A stretch of 8,113 bases of DNA from Solimonas sp040377605 (GTDB lineage Bacteria > Pseudomonadota > Gammaproteobacteria > Nevskiales > Nevskiaceae). Numbering within the stretch: position 1 is the stretch's first letter; the number at the start of each line of letters is the position of its first letter. The stretch lies in contig JBEIOK010000126.1 of assembly GCA_040377605.1 (NCBI GenBank), positions 1 through 8,113 of the forward strand. The letters run 5' to 3'. The translations under genes were made by a program, and so were the position numbers. Shown piece by piece: positions 1 through 6,098 of this stretch. Under the pieces are notes generated by a model that saw only the letters and a program-made list of their open reading frames with translations, made no database searches and was not told where the DNA came from.

Positions 1-8
1 ACTCCTCT
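1..8 (-). promoter_or_regulatory. Shine-Dalgarno of a leftward gene lying just off the window
   Basis: Read on the minus strand, the last bases before the left edge are AGAGGAGT, a good ribosome binding site. It lies downstream of a leftward promoter with about 55 bases of leader. The start codon would fall within roughly the next 5-10 bases beyond base 1, so the gene itself is not visible. Confidence 0.5.
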
Positions 9-40
9 GAGTAGGACAGGAAACTTCAAAATCTCGAGAA

Positions 41-74
41 TTGCTGCGATGCAGCAATTGTTGCGGTGCATCAT
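41..74. promoter_or_regulatory. Tandem 17-bp TGC-rich operator-like repeats, PhaR-like
   Basis: Two directly abutting 17-base units are seen: TTGCTGCGATGCAGCAA (41-57) and TTGTTGCGGTGCATCAT (58-74). They match at 13 of 17 positions, with no spacer. The first sits in a perfect inverted repeat (AATTGCTGC, GAT loop, GCAGCAATT, 39-59); the second is a degenerate version. The second overlaps the -10 box of the leftward promoter and the first covers the early leader, which is where a repressor would act. TGC-rich palindromes of this kind are known for PhaR, the repressor of phasin and polyhydroxyalkanoate genes in alpha- and betaproteobacteria. Assigning PhaR here is inference. A hairpin in the leader RNA is an alternative for the first unit. 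Confidence 0.5.
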
Positions 75-97
75 ATCAGGGCGTCCGACCAAGTCAA
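70..97 (-). promoter_or_regulatory. Leftward sigma70-like promoter
   Basis: On the minus strand a TTGACT -35 box (92-97) and a TATGAT -10 box (70-75) are separated by 16 bases. This is the best sigma70 match seen in the window. Transcription would start near base 63 and run off the left edge towards the Shine-Dalgarno at 1-8. The -10 lies inside the second operator-like repeat, suggesting repression. Confidence 0.6.
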
Positions 98-191
98 TTG
101 TCCCGCCGGACTTCCCGACGAGCGGTTACCCCCTCGCTGAACCTCATATGAATCAGCAGCTTGCAAGGTCGGGCGGCAAAGGCAGGGCTTT

Positions 192-1529
192 GTGTATGCT
201 CCGGACATGAACCATCACCTGCAGCGACTGCGCGAACACCTGTGGCATCTGGACGCCTCCGCGCGATACCCCCGCCGCCTGCTGAGCACCGCGCGCTACA
301 CCTTTGTCATCCTGCGCGACCTGTTCGAGGGCCAGCTCAGCATGCGGGCCATGGGCCTGGTCTACACCACCCTGCTGTCGATCGTGCCGCTGCTGGCGCT
401 CGCCTTTTCGGTGCTCAAGGCGCTCGGCGTGCACAACTCGCTGGAACCGGTGCTGCTGGAATTTCTGAGACCGCTGGGCGCCCGCGCCTTCGAAATCACC
501 GACAGCATCATCGGCTTCGTCGAGAAGATTCAGGTCGGCGTGCTGGGCTCCCTCGGCGTGGCCCTGCTGTTCTATTCCGCGATCTCGATGATCCAGAAGG
601 TCGAGGAGAGCTTCAATTTCATCTGGCGCGTGGAGCGGCCGCGGCCGCTGTCGCAGCGGCTCGGCGAGTACTTTGCGGTGCTGACCGTCGGGCCGGTGCT
701 GGTGTTCTCCGCGCTGGGCATCACCGGCACCGTGATGAACAGCAGCGTGATGCTGAGAATCACCGAGATCGAGCCCTTCGGCTTGTTCGTCTATATCGGC
801 ACCAAGCTGCTGCCCTATCTGCTGATCGTCGGCGCCTTCACCTTCCTGTACAGCTTTGTCCCGAACACGCGTGTGCGCTTCGGTGCCGCCGCGGCGGGCG
901 GCCTGCTGGCGGGCGTTCTGTGGCAGAGCGGCAGTCTGGCCTTTGCCTCGTTCGTGGCCGGCGCCACCAACTACAACGCGATCTATTCCGGCTTTGCCAT
1001 CGTCATCTTCCTGCTGATCTGGCTCTATCTGGGCTGGCTGATCCTGCTGGTCGGCTGCCTGCTGGCCTTTTATGTGCAACACCCGGAGCACCTAAAACCG
1101 CACAAGGCGCCGGCACAGATGTCCGGTCGGCAGACCGAATACCTGGCGATGATGATCATGGCCCTGACCGGCCGCCGCTTCATGGACGGCCAGCCGGGCT
1201 ACAGCGAGGAAGAGTTGAGCCTGGCGCTCAACGCCGAGCCCGACCACGTCGCCCGCACCTGCGACATCCTGATCTTCCATCGCCTGCTGGCGGAAGCCGG
1301 CAGCGATCGCACCCGCCTAGTGCCGGCCATCGACCTGGACAGCCTGCCGCTGTCGCGGATCTGGCGCCTGGCGCGATCCGGCAGCGTGCCGCAGACGCGC
1401 GCGCACGCCACCCTGACGGCCGAGGTCCTCGGCCTGCTGGACCATGCCGAAGCGCGCTTCGACGAACAGGTGGGCGGGCAGAGCCTGCGCGCCTGGCTGA
1501 TCCAGCACGCCGGCGCGACCCGAGACTAG
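192..1529 (+). CDS. yihY: YihY/BrkB family inner-membrane protein
   Basis: This is an integral inner-membrane protein of the YihY (UPF0761, formerly 'RNase BN') family, whose molecular role is not settled. Residues about 50-295 hold roughly six hydrophobic segments: near 52-77, 115-134, 158-182, 195-222, 229-254 and 262-294. Family hallmarks are the 'GLVYTTLLSIVPLLAL' stretch in the first, 'ISMIQKVEESFNFIW' after the second, and 'ATNYNAIYSGFA' before the last. Residues about 305-445 form a soluble, largely helical domain, probably winged-helix-like, typical of the long gammaproteobacterial version. The start is ambiguous. GTG at 192 has AAAGG about 9 bases upstream; ATG at 207 (giving 'MNHHLQRL') lacks a clear Shine-Dalgarno. 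Only 89 bases separate it from the fadD-like gene, which has its own -10 box. The rightward promoter for this gene is not obvious. The tRNA-processing name should not be carried over, because true E. coli RNase BN is a different protein (ElaC). Confidence 0.9.
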   Translation: MYAPDMNHHLQRLREHLWHLDASARYPRRLLSTARYTFVILRDLFEGQLSMRAMGLVYTTLLSIVPLLALAFSVLKALGVHNSLEPVLLEFLRPLGARAFEITDSIIGFVEKIQVGVLGSLGVALLFYSAISMIQKVEESFNFIWRVERPRPLSQRLGEYFAVLTVGPVLVFSALGITGTVMNSSVMLRITEIEPFGLFVYIGTKLLPYLLIVGAFTFLYSFVPNTRVRFGAAAAGGLLAGVLWQSGSLAFASFVAGATNYNAIYSGFAIVIFLLIWLYLGWLILLVGCLLAFYVQHPEHLKPHKAPAQMSGRQTEYLAMMIMALTGRRFMDGQPGYSEEELSLALNAEPDHVARTCDILIFHRLLAEAGSDRTRLVPAIDLDSLPLSRIWRLARSGSVPQTRAHATLTAEVLGLLDHAEARFDEQVGGQSLRAWLIQHAGATRD

Positions 1530-1555
1530 GGAACCTGGCGAGCCGTCGGCTTGCC

Positions 1556-1561
1556 TATAAT
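1556..1561 (+). promoter_or_regulatory. -10 box of a probable promoter for the acyl-CoA ligase gene
   Basis: A consensus TATAAT lies 27 bases after the yihY stop codon and 57 bases before the next start codon. No convincing -35 box is seen at 16-18 bases upstream (the sequence there is ACCTGG-like), so the promoter may be weak or need an activator. Initiation would fall near 1568. Confidence 0.45.
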
Positions 1562-1574
1562 CCGGCCGGAGAGC

Positions 1575-1593
1575 GGCGCGCGGACCGCGCGCC
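1575..1593 (+). repeat. Perfect GC palindrome in the leader of the acyl-CoA ligase gene
   Basis: GGCGCGCG and CGCGCGCC form a perfect 8-bp stem around a GAC loop (9 bp if the loop is a single base). It lies between the presumed transcription start near 1568 and the ATG at 1619. No T-run follows, so it is not an intrinsic terminator. It could be a leader hairpin, an mRNA stability element or a protein-binding site. Confidence 0.5.
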
Positions 1594-1618
1594 AACAGAA
1601 CGAGACGGACCCGAGCCC

Positions 1619-3313
1619 ATGAGCGCCCGCGAATCGAATCCCCAGGCGAGCCCGGACTATCCGTGGTTCGGCGAGTACCCGCCGGAGGTCCCGCGGCACA
1701 TCAACCCGCGTGCCTACGCCTCGCTGGCCGAACTGCTGGAGAGCAGCTGCGACCAGCACCGCATGAGCCGCGCCTATGAGTGCATGGGCGTCACCCTGCG
1801 CTATGACGACCTCGACCGGCTGACGCAGGATTTCGCCTCCTACCTGCAGAACGTGCTCGGCCTGCACCAGGGCGACCGCGTTGCACTGATGATGCCCAAC
1901 ATCCTGCAGTATCCGGTGGCCCTGTTTGGCGTGCTGCGCGCGGGCCTCACCGTGGTCAATGTGAATCCGCTGTACACCCCGCGCGAGCTCGAACACCAGC
2001 TCAAGGACTCCGGCGCGCGCGCCATCGTGATTCTCGAGAATTTCTGCCACACGCTGCAGCAGGTGGTACGCAACACCGCCATCGAGCGCGTGATCACGAC
2101 CCAGCTCGGCGACCTGTCACCACTGCCGCGCGCGATGCTGACCAACGCCGTGGTCAAGTACGTGAAGAAGCTGGTGCCCAAGTGGAACATCCCCAATACG
2201 GTGCCACTGCGCGCGGCGCTGGCACGCGGCAAGGCCCAGCCCTACATGCGGATCGGCCTGAAGCCGGATGACATCGCCTTCCTGCAGTACACCGGCGGCA
2301 CCACCGGCCTGTCGAAAGGCGCGACGCTGACGCATGGCAACGTCGTCGCCAATCTGGAACAGATGAATGCCTGGATGGCGCCCTTTGTCGGGGAGGAGCC
2401 GCCCGTGATCATCACCGCGCTGCCGCTCTATCACATCTTTGCGCTGGTCCTGAACGCCCTGCTGTTCATGAAGCTGGGCGGACACAACGTGCTGATCACC
2501 AATCCGCGCGACCTGCCGGCATTTGTCGAGACGCTCAAGCGCACCCGCTTCACCGCGTTTGCTGGCGTCAACACGCTGTTCAACGGCCTGCTCAACACCC
2601 CGGGCTTCGAGGACGTGGATTTCTCGCACCTGAAACTGGTCGTCGGCGGCGGCACCGCCGTGCAGCAGGCCGTGGCCGAGCGCTGGCGCACAGTGACCGG
2701 CAAGCCGCTGACGGAGGGTTATGGCCTCACCGAGTGCTCGCCCGGCGTGAGCTTCCTGCCGCTGACCCGACCCGACTGGAACGGCAGCATCGGCGTGCCC
2801 CTGCCTTCAACGGAAATCTCGCTGCGTGACGACAATAACCGCGAAGTTGCACCGGGCGAGGCCGGCGAACTCTGCGTGCGCGGCCCGCAGGTCATGCAGG
2901 GTTACTGGCAGAAGCCGGAAGAGAACGAAAAAGTCTTCACGCCGGACGGCTGGCTCAAGACCGGCGACGTGGCAACGATGGACGCGCGCGGCTACCTGCG
3001 CATCGTCGATCGCAAGAAGGACATGATCCTGGTCTCCGGCTTCAACGTGTACCCCAACGAGATCGAGGCCGTCGTTGCCCTGCATCCCGGCGTGCTGGAA
3101 TGCGCCTGCGTCGGCGTCCCGGACGACAAGACCGGCGAGGCCGTCAAAGTGTTCGTGGTCAAGAAGGATCCGGCACTGAGCGCTGAAGCCCTGATCGCGC
3201 ACTGCCGCGACAACCTCACCGGCTACAAGGTGCCGAAGCACATCGCCTTCCTCACCGAGCTGCCAAAGACGCCGGTCGGGAAGATCCTGCGAAAGGAACT
3301 GCGCGGCAAGTAG
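1619..3313 (+). CDS. fadD: Long-chain fatty acid-CoA ligase (FadD-like)
   Basis: This enzyme activates free fatty acids to acyl-CoA through an acyl-adenylate, using ATP and CoA, as the entry step to beta-oxidation; it likely acts at the cytoplasmic face of the membrane. The 564-residue length matches E. coli FadD (561). Motifs in order are the ATP P-loop 'YTGGTTGLSKGA' (224-235), 'LPLYHIFAL' (268-276), 'GYGLTECSP' (367-375), 'GWLKTGD' with the ribose-binding Asp (444-450), the fatty acyl-CoA synthetase signature region with 'DRKKDMILVSGFNVYPNEIE' (464-483), and 'GKILRKELR' near the C-terminus with the catalytic Lys555. The ATG at 1619 fits the family N-terminus, though only a weak GAGACGGA lies upstream. 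The same frame stays open back to 161 across yihY; that extension is spurious. A TATAAT box and a GC palindrome precede the gene, and its 3' end meets the AraC gene head-on without a visible terminator. Chain-length preference cannot be read from sequence, so a medium-chain ligase is possible. Confidence 0.93.
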   Translation: MSARESNPQASPDYPWFGEYPPEVPRHINPRAYASLAELLESSCDQHRMSRAYECMGVTLRYDDLDRLTQDFASYLQNVLGLHQGDRVALMMPNILQYPVALFGVLRAGLTVVNVNPLYTPRELEHQLKDSGARAIVILENFCHTLQQVVRNTAIERVITTQLGDLSPLPRAMLTNAVVKYVKKLVPKWNIPNTVPLRAALARGKAQPYMRIGLKPDDIAFLQYTGGTTGLSKGATLTHGNVVANLEQMNAWMAPFVGEEPPVIITALPLYHIFALVLNALLFMKLGGHNVLITNPRDLPAFVETLKRTRFTAFAGVNTLFNGLLNTPGFEDVDFSHLKLVVGGGTAVQQAVAERWRTVTGKPLTEGYGLTECSPGVSFLPLTRPDWNGSIGVPLPSTEISLRDDNNREVAPGEAGELCVRGPQVMQGYWQKPEENEKVFTPDGWLKTGDVATMDARGYLRIVDRKKDMILVSGFNVYPNEIEAVVALHPGVLECACVGVPDDKTGEAVKVFVVKKDPALSAEALIAHCRDNLTGYKVPKHIAFLTELPKTPVGKILRKELRGK

Positions 3314-3319
3314 GTCCGG

Positions 3320-4339
3320 TCAGCCCGCCGGCAGCCCGCGCGCCCGGATCGCCGAGGGCGAGCGCCTGAACCATCGTGCGCAGTTGCGGCACAGCACGGT
3401 CTGGTCGGCGAGGCCAAGAATGTCGGCGACATGCGCCAGCGGCACGTCGGATTCGGTCAGCCAGTGCCGCGCCTGATCGCGGCGCACGGTGTCGACGATG
3501 TCGGAGAACGACACGCCTTCTGCCTCCAGCCGCCGCTGCAGCGTGCGGGGATGCATTCCCAGCAGTCGCGCCACCACGTCGCGGCGACCGCGGGTGCTGG
3601 ACAGCGCCCTTCGCAGAATTTCTTCAACCTGCTCGTTCATCGTCTTCCTGCCGCCGCCATCGAAGGCGAGCTTGAGGTAGTCCAGGCTGAGTTGATGCAG
3701 CGCGGCGACGGCGCCGCTCAGACTGCGTCCGAGAAAATCGCTGGGCACAATCAGCTCGGCATGCGCGCTGCCGAATTCCACTTCGTGGCCGAAGAACTCG
3801 GCATAGCGCTGCGGTGACGCCAGCGCCGTATGCGGCAACGTCACCTTGAGCAGCGGCGGTGCCGACTGCGCGAGGAATGCGACGAAGTGATGCAGGTCGG
3901 CGAGACACAGGTCCAGCAGTTGCCGGCGCGGCAGCCAGCTCGGCGTGATCAGGGTGATGCGCAACGCGGTCTGCGCCGGCACCGGCGTGTCCGCGTGCAG
4001 GCTCAGGCGGATGCCAGAACTATGCGCATGCATGAAGCGGCTGGCCACCTGCATCGCCTCGCCCACGGTCGACGCGTTCTGCATCGCGATCGCCAGCGGA
4101 CCAAGGATGCTGATGTCCTGCCGGTCGGAGATCTGCAGACCGAGATCGGGACAGCCGGCCGCCTCGCTGCCCCACTCCAGCACCTGGCTGTAGGCCGGCA
4201 GCGAGATGCGCAGTTCCTCGTCGGCCAGCGCCGCATACGGCAGCTGCACGCGGTCCATCAGCGGCTCGATCGCCACGCCGTAGTCGCCGAGGACGCCGGC
4301 AGCCCCTCGCATGCCGGCAGCGCGGATCAGGGTAGACAT
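3320..4339 (-). CDS. AraC-family transcriptional regulator with N-terminal Arabinose_bd-type domain
   Basis: This 339-residue regulator probably controls the divergent monooxygenase gene. Residues about 15-205 resemble the PF12625-type ligand-binding domain found in OruR/ArgR-like and hydrocarbon-related AraC regulators, with typical phrases 'SLPAYSQVLEWGSEAAGCPDLGLQ' (in part) and 'ISILGPLAIAMQNASTVGEA'. The C-terminal 100 residues are the double helix-turn-helix DNA-binding domain: helix-turn-helix 1 near 253-275 ('VARLLGMHPRTLQRRLEAEG') and helix-turn-helix 2 near 301-328 ('LAHVADILGLADQT...RWFRRSP'). In the second, the usual Phe of the 'S-x-F-x-R' motif is Leu316 and the usual Gly after RWF is Arg325. 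The ATG at 4339 matches the family start ('MSTLIRAAG'); GGAG sits very close to it. Its ligand is unknown; a ketone, fatty acid or hydrocarbon derivative is a reasonable guess from the neighbour. The gene converges on fadD with 6 bases between stops. Confidence 0.9.
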   Translation of the reverse strand: MSTLIRAAGMRGAAGVLGDYGVAIEPLMDRVQLPYAALADEELRISLPAYSQVLEWGSEAAGCPDLGLQISDRQDISILGPLAIAMQNASTVGEAMQVASRFMHAHSSGIRLSLHADTPVPAQTALRITLITPSWLPRRQLLDLCLADLHHFVAFLAQSAPPLLKVTLPHTALASPQRYAEFFGHEVEFGSAHAELIVPSDFLGRSLSGAVAALHQLSLDYLKLAFDGGGRKTMNEQVEEILRRALSSTRGRRDVVARLLGMHPRTLQRRLEAEGVSFSDIVDTVRRDQARHWLTESDVPLAHVADILGLADQTVLCRNCARWFRRSPSAIRARGLPAG

Positions 4340-4350
4340 GTCTCCAATTG

Positions 4351-4376
4351 CAAAGCCTTTGTCTCAAAATGTCAAG
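4351..4376. promoter_or_regulatory. Candidate AraC-type operator in the divergent control region
   Basis: Within the 105-base gap between the regulator and the monooxygenase, TGTC occurs at 4360-4363 and 4370-4373, a 10-base period of one helical turn, as expected for paired AraC-family half-sites. Each is followed by an A-rich stretch (TCAAAA, AAG). The overlapping CAAAGCCTTTG (4351-4361) is a palindrome. A third TGTCA lies at 4406-4410. A weak -10-like CTATGT (4401-4406) for the monooxygenase has no good -35 box; the repeats sit just upstream of where one would be, as in activator-dependent promoters. On the minus strand 4370-4375 also reads TTGACA and could be a -35 box for the regulator. 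Confidence 0.4.
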
Positions 4377-4428
4377 AGCGGCCGCCGCGATCCGCCGAAT
4401 CTATGTGTCATCCAGAGCTCGCAACCGC

Positions 4429-4434
4429 AGGAGG
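4429..4434 (+). promoter_or_regulatory. Strong Shine-Dalgarno of the monooxygenase gene
   Basis: A consensus AGGAGG lies 10 bases before the ATG at 4445. It fixes that start over the much longer open frame that runs back through the regulator gene. Confidence 0.8.
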
Positions 4435-4444
4435 AGATTCCGCA

Positions 4445-5935
4445 ATGAGCCAGATTCTCGACGTAGTGATCATCGGGGCCGGGGTTTCCGGCATTGGCAT
4501 GGCGTGCCGGCTGAAAACCGAGCAGCCCCACAAATCCTTCGTCGTCCTGGAGCGCCGCACGCGCGTCGGCGGCACCTGGGACCTGTTCCGCTATCCGGGC
4601 GTGCGCTCGGACTCGGACATGTTCACCTACGGATTCCAGTTCAAGCCCTGGCGCGACTACCGCACGCTGGCCGACGGCAGCAGCATTCGGAACTACCTCG
4701 GCGAAGCCGCCCGCGAATTCGATGTCGCGGACCAGATCCACACCGGCGTGCACTGCACCGCCGCCGACTGGGACAGCCAGCAGCAGTTGTGGACGATCAC
4801 CGCCACGCACGAACCCTCCGGCGAAAAGCGCAGCTACCAGGCACGCTTCATTGTTAGTGCGCAGGGCTACTACAACTATGACCAGGGCTACCGCCCCACC
4901 TTCAAGAACGAAGAGCAGTTCAAGGGCCCGATCATCCACCCGCAGCAGTGGCCGGAAAATCTCGACTATCGCGGCAAGCGCGTCGTTGTGATTGGCAGCG
5001 GCGCCACGGCCGTGACGCTGATTCCGGCGATGGCCGAAAAGGCCGCCAAGGTGACGATGCTGCAACGCTCGCCTACCTACATCTTCTCGCTGCCGGGCTG
5101 GGACCGCATGACCCAGGTCCTCGACAAGCTGCTGCCGCGCAGCTGGAGCTTTGCCATCGCGCGCAAGCGCAACCTGGAAATCTGGCAGTCCACGTATCAA
5201 CTCTGCCGCCGCTTCCCCAACGCGATGCGCAAGTTCTTTGTCGGACAGGCCAAGCGCCACCTCGGCACCGCCTATACCGACCGCGACTTCAACCCCAAGT
5301 ACGCGCCGTGGGACCAGCGCCTCTGCGCCGTGCCGGATGCCAACCTCTTCACCGCGATCCGCAATGGCCGCGCCGAGGTGGTGACCGACAGCATCTCCCA
5401 CTTCACCGAGACCGGTATCCGCCTCGGCTCCGGCCAGGAACTGCAGGCCGACATCATCATCACCGCCACCGGACTGTCCGTGCAGATGTTCGGTGGCATG
5501 AGCCTGCGCGTGGACGGCGCGCCGTACCAGGTCGCCGACAAGATGGCCTACAAGAGCGTGCTGATGCAGGACCTGCCGAACTTCGCGTGGATCTTCGGCT
5601 ACATCAACCTGTCGTGGACGATGAAAGCCGACATGTCCAGCCTTTACCTGTGTCGCCTGTTCGCACACATGGAGAAGCACGGCCAGGCCGTCGTCATCCC
5701 CCGTGACAAGGCCAACTCAAAACTCGACACCAGCGTGCTCGACCAGCTCAGCGCCGGCTACGTGCAGCGCGCCAAGCACCTGCTGCCGCGCCAGGGCAAG
5801 ACGATGCCGTGGATCGTCCGCCATAACTACCAGGAAGACCGGAAGATGATGCTGCGCACGGACATCGCCGATCCCGAGCACCTGGAAACGCAGGCTCCGC
5901 GCTCCACCGTCACGCCGATGCGCCGCGCTGCGTAG
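4445..5935 (+). CDS. EthA-type flavin-containing (Baeyer-Villiger) monooxygenase
   Basis: This FAD- and NADPH-dependent class B monooxygenase inserts one oxygen atom from O2 into ketones to form esters, and can often oxidise sulfur. It is cytoplasmic. The 496 residues align along their whole length with what I recall of mycobacterial EthA/EtaA (489). Motifs are the FAD-binding 'GAGVSG' (11-16), 'GGTWDLFRYPGVRSDSDM' (42-59), the BVMO fingerprint F-x-G-x3-H-x3-W-P as 'FKGPIIHPQQWP' (159-170), the NADPH-binding 'GSGATA' (184-189) with 'QRSPTY' (207-212), and 'IITATGL' (338-344). Its consensus Shine-Dalgarno, the divergent AraC-family gene and the downstream 13-bp terminator make it a one-gene transcript. 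It is probably induced through that regulator when its substrate is present. EthA activates ethionamide in mycobacteria and accepts alkanones; the natural substrate here is unknown. No truncation or missing cofactor residue is seen. Confidence 0.93.
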   Translation: MSQILDVVIIGAGVSGIGMACRLKTEQPHKSFVVLERRTRVGGTWDLFRYPGVRSDSDMFTYGFQFKPWRDYRTLADGSSIRNYLGEAAREFDVADQIHTGVHCTAADWDSQQQLWTITATHEPSGEKRSYQARFIVSAQGYYNYDQGYRPTFKNEEQFKGPIIHPQQWPENLDYRGKRVVVIGSGATAVTLIPAMAEKAAKVTMLQRSPTYIFSLPGWDRMTQVLDKLLPRSWSFAIARKRNLEIWQSTYQLCRRFPNAMRKFFVGQAKRHLGTAYTDRDFNPKYAPWDQRLCAVPDANLFTAIRNGRAEVVTDSISHFTETGIRLGSGQELQADIIITATGLSVQMFGGMSLRVDGAPYQVADKMAYKSVLMQDLPNFAWIFGYINLSWTMKADMSSLYLCRLFAHMEKHGQAVVIPRDKANSKLDTSVLDQLSAGYVQRAKHLLPRQGKTMPWIVRHNYQEDRKMMLRTDIADPEHLETQAPRSTVTPMRRAA

Positions 5936-5952
5936 GCAGCGCCTATGGTCGC

Positions 5953-5985
5953 GGCCCGCAGCGCGCTCCGCGCTGCGGGCCTTTT
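5953..5985 (+). terminator. Strong intrinsic terminator after the monooxygenase gene
   Basis: GGCCCGCAGCGCG (5953-5965) and CGCGCTGCGGGCC (5969-5981) pair perfectly over 13 bp around a CTC loop, followed by TTTT. It begins 17 bases after the stop codon. No A-run precedes the stem, so it should act rightward only. Confidence 0.9.
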
Positions 5986-6009
5986 CCATTCGGCATGCAG
6001 GCTCCTGCT

Positions 6010-6036
6010 GCACCGAGGGTTCGGTGCCGTGCACCG
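6010..6036 (+). repeat. Nested inverted repeats upstream of the PHP lipoprotein gene
   Basis: Three arms share one core: GCACCGA (6010-6016), TCGGTGC (6021-6027) and GCACCG (6031-6036). The middle arm can pair with the left one (7 bp, 4-base loop) or the right one (6 bp, 3-base loop), so the two hairpins exclude each other. There is no T-run. The array lies 62 bases before the chosen start. A weak TAGTAT -10-like box follows at 6064-6069, in which case the repeats would be an operator rather than part of the RNA. Confidence 0.4.
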
Positions 6037-6098
6037 CATCACTGGTTCGTCACGGCGCATCTCTAGTATCGTCGGGCCCCATGACAAAGGCCCCGTTC

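Noticed and set aside
153..1091. Antisense open frame of 312 codons opposite yihY
   Set aside because: Gln/His/Asp-rich composition typical of the reverse strand of GC-rich coding sequence; no recognisable domain or ribosome binding site.
192..1529. Naming the YihY protein ribonuclease BN
   Set aside because: The historical assignment of RNase BN to this membrane family is wrong; no nuclease motif is seen.
161..1618. In-frame N-terminal extension of fadD by 486 codons
   Set aside because: It overlaps all of yihY in another frame, its translation is Ala/Arg/Gly/Pro-rich without family features, and the FadD homology and length fit a start at 1619. The lack of stops reflects high GC.
3830..4444. 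Upstream extension of the monooxygenase frame
   Set aside because: It runs antisense through the AraC gene. The consensus AGGAGG at 4429-4434 and the FAD-binding N-terminus fix the start at 4445.
4364..5680. Antisense open frame of 438 codons opposite the monooxygenase
   Set aside because: The sense strand encodes a complete, motif-bearing BVMO; the antisense product is low-complexity His/Val/Gly/Ala without motifs.
6024..6098. Earlier GTG start for the PHP protein (424 residues)
   Set aside because: It would put about 25 residues in front of a good lipoprotein signal peptide; ATG 6099 has a Shine-Dalgarno and an ideal lipobox position.
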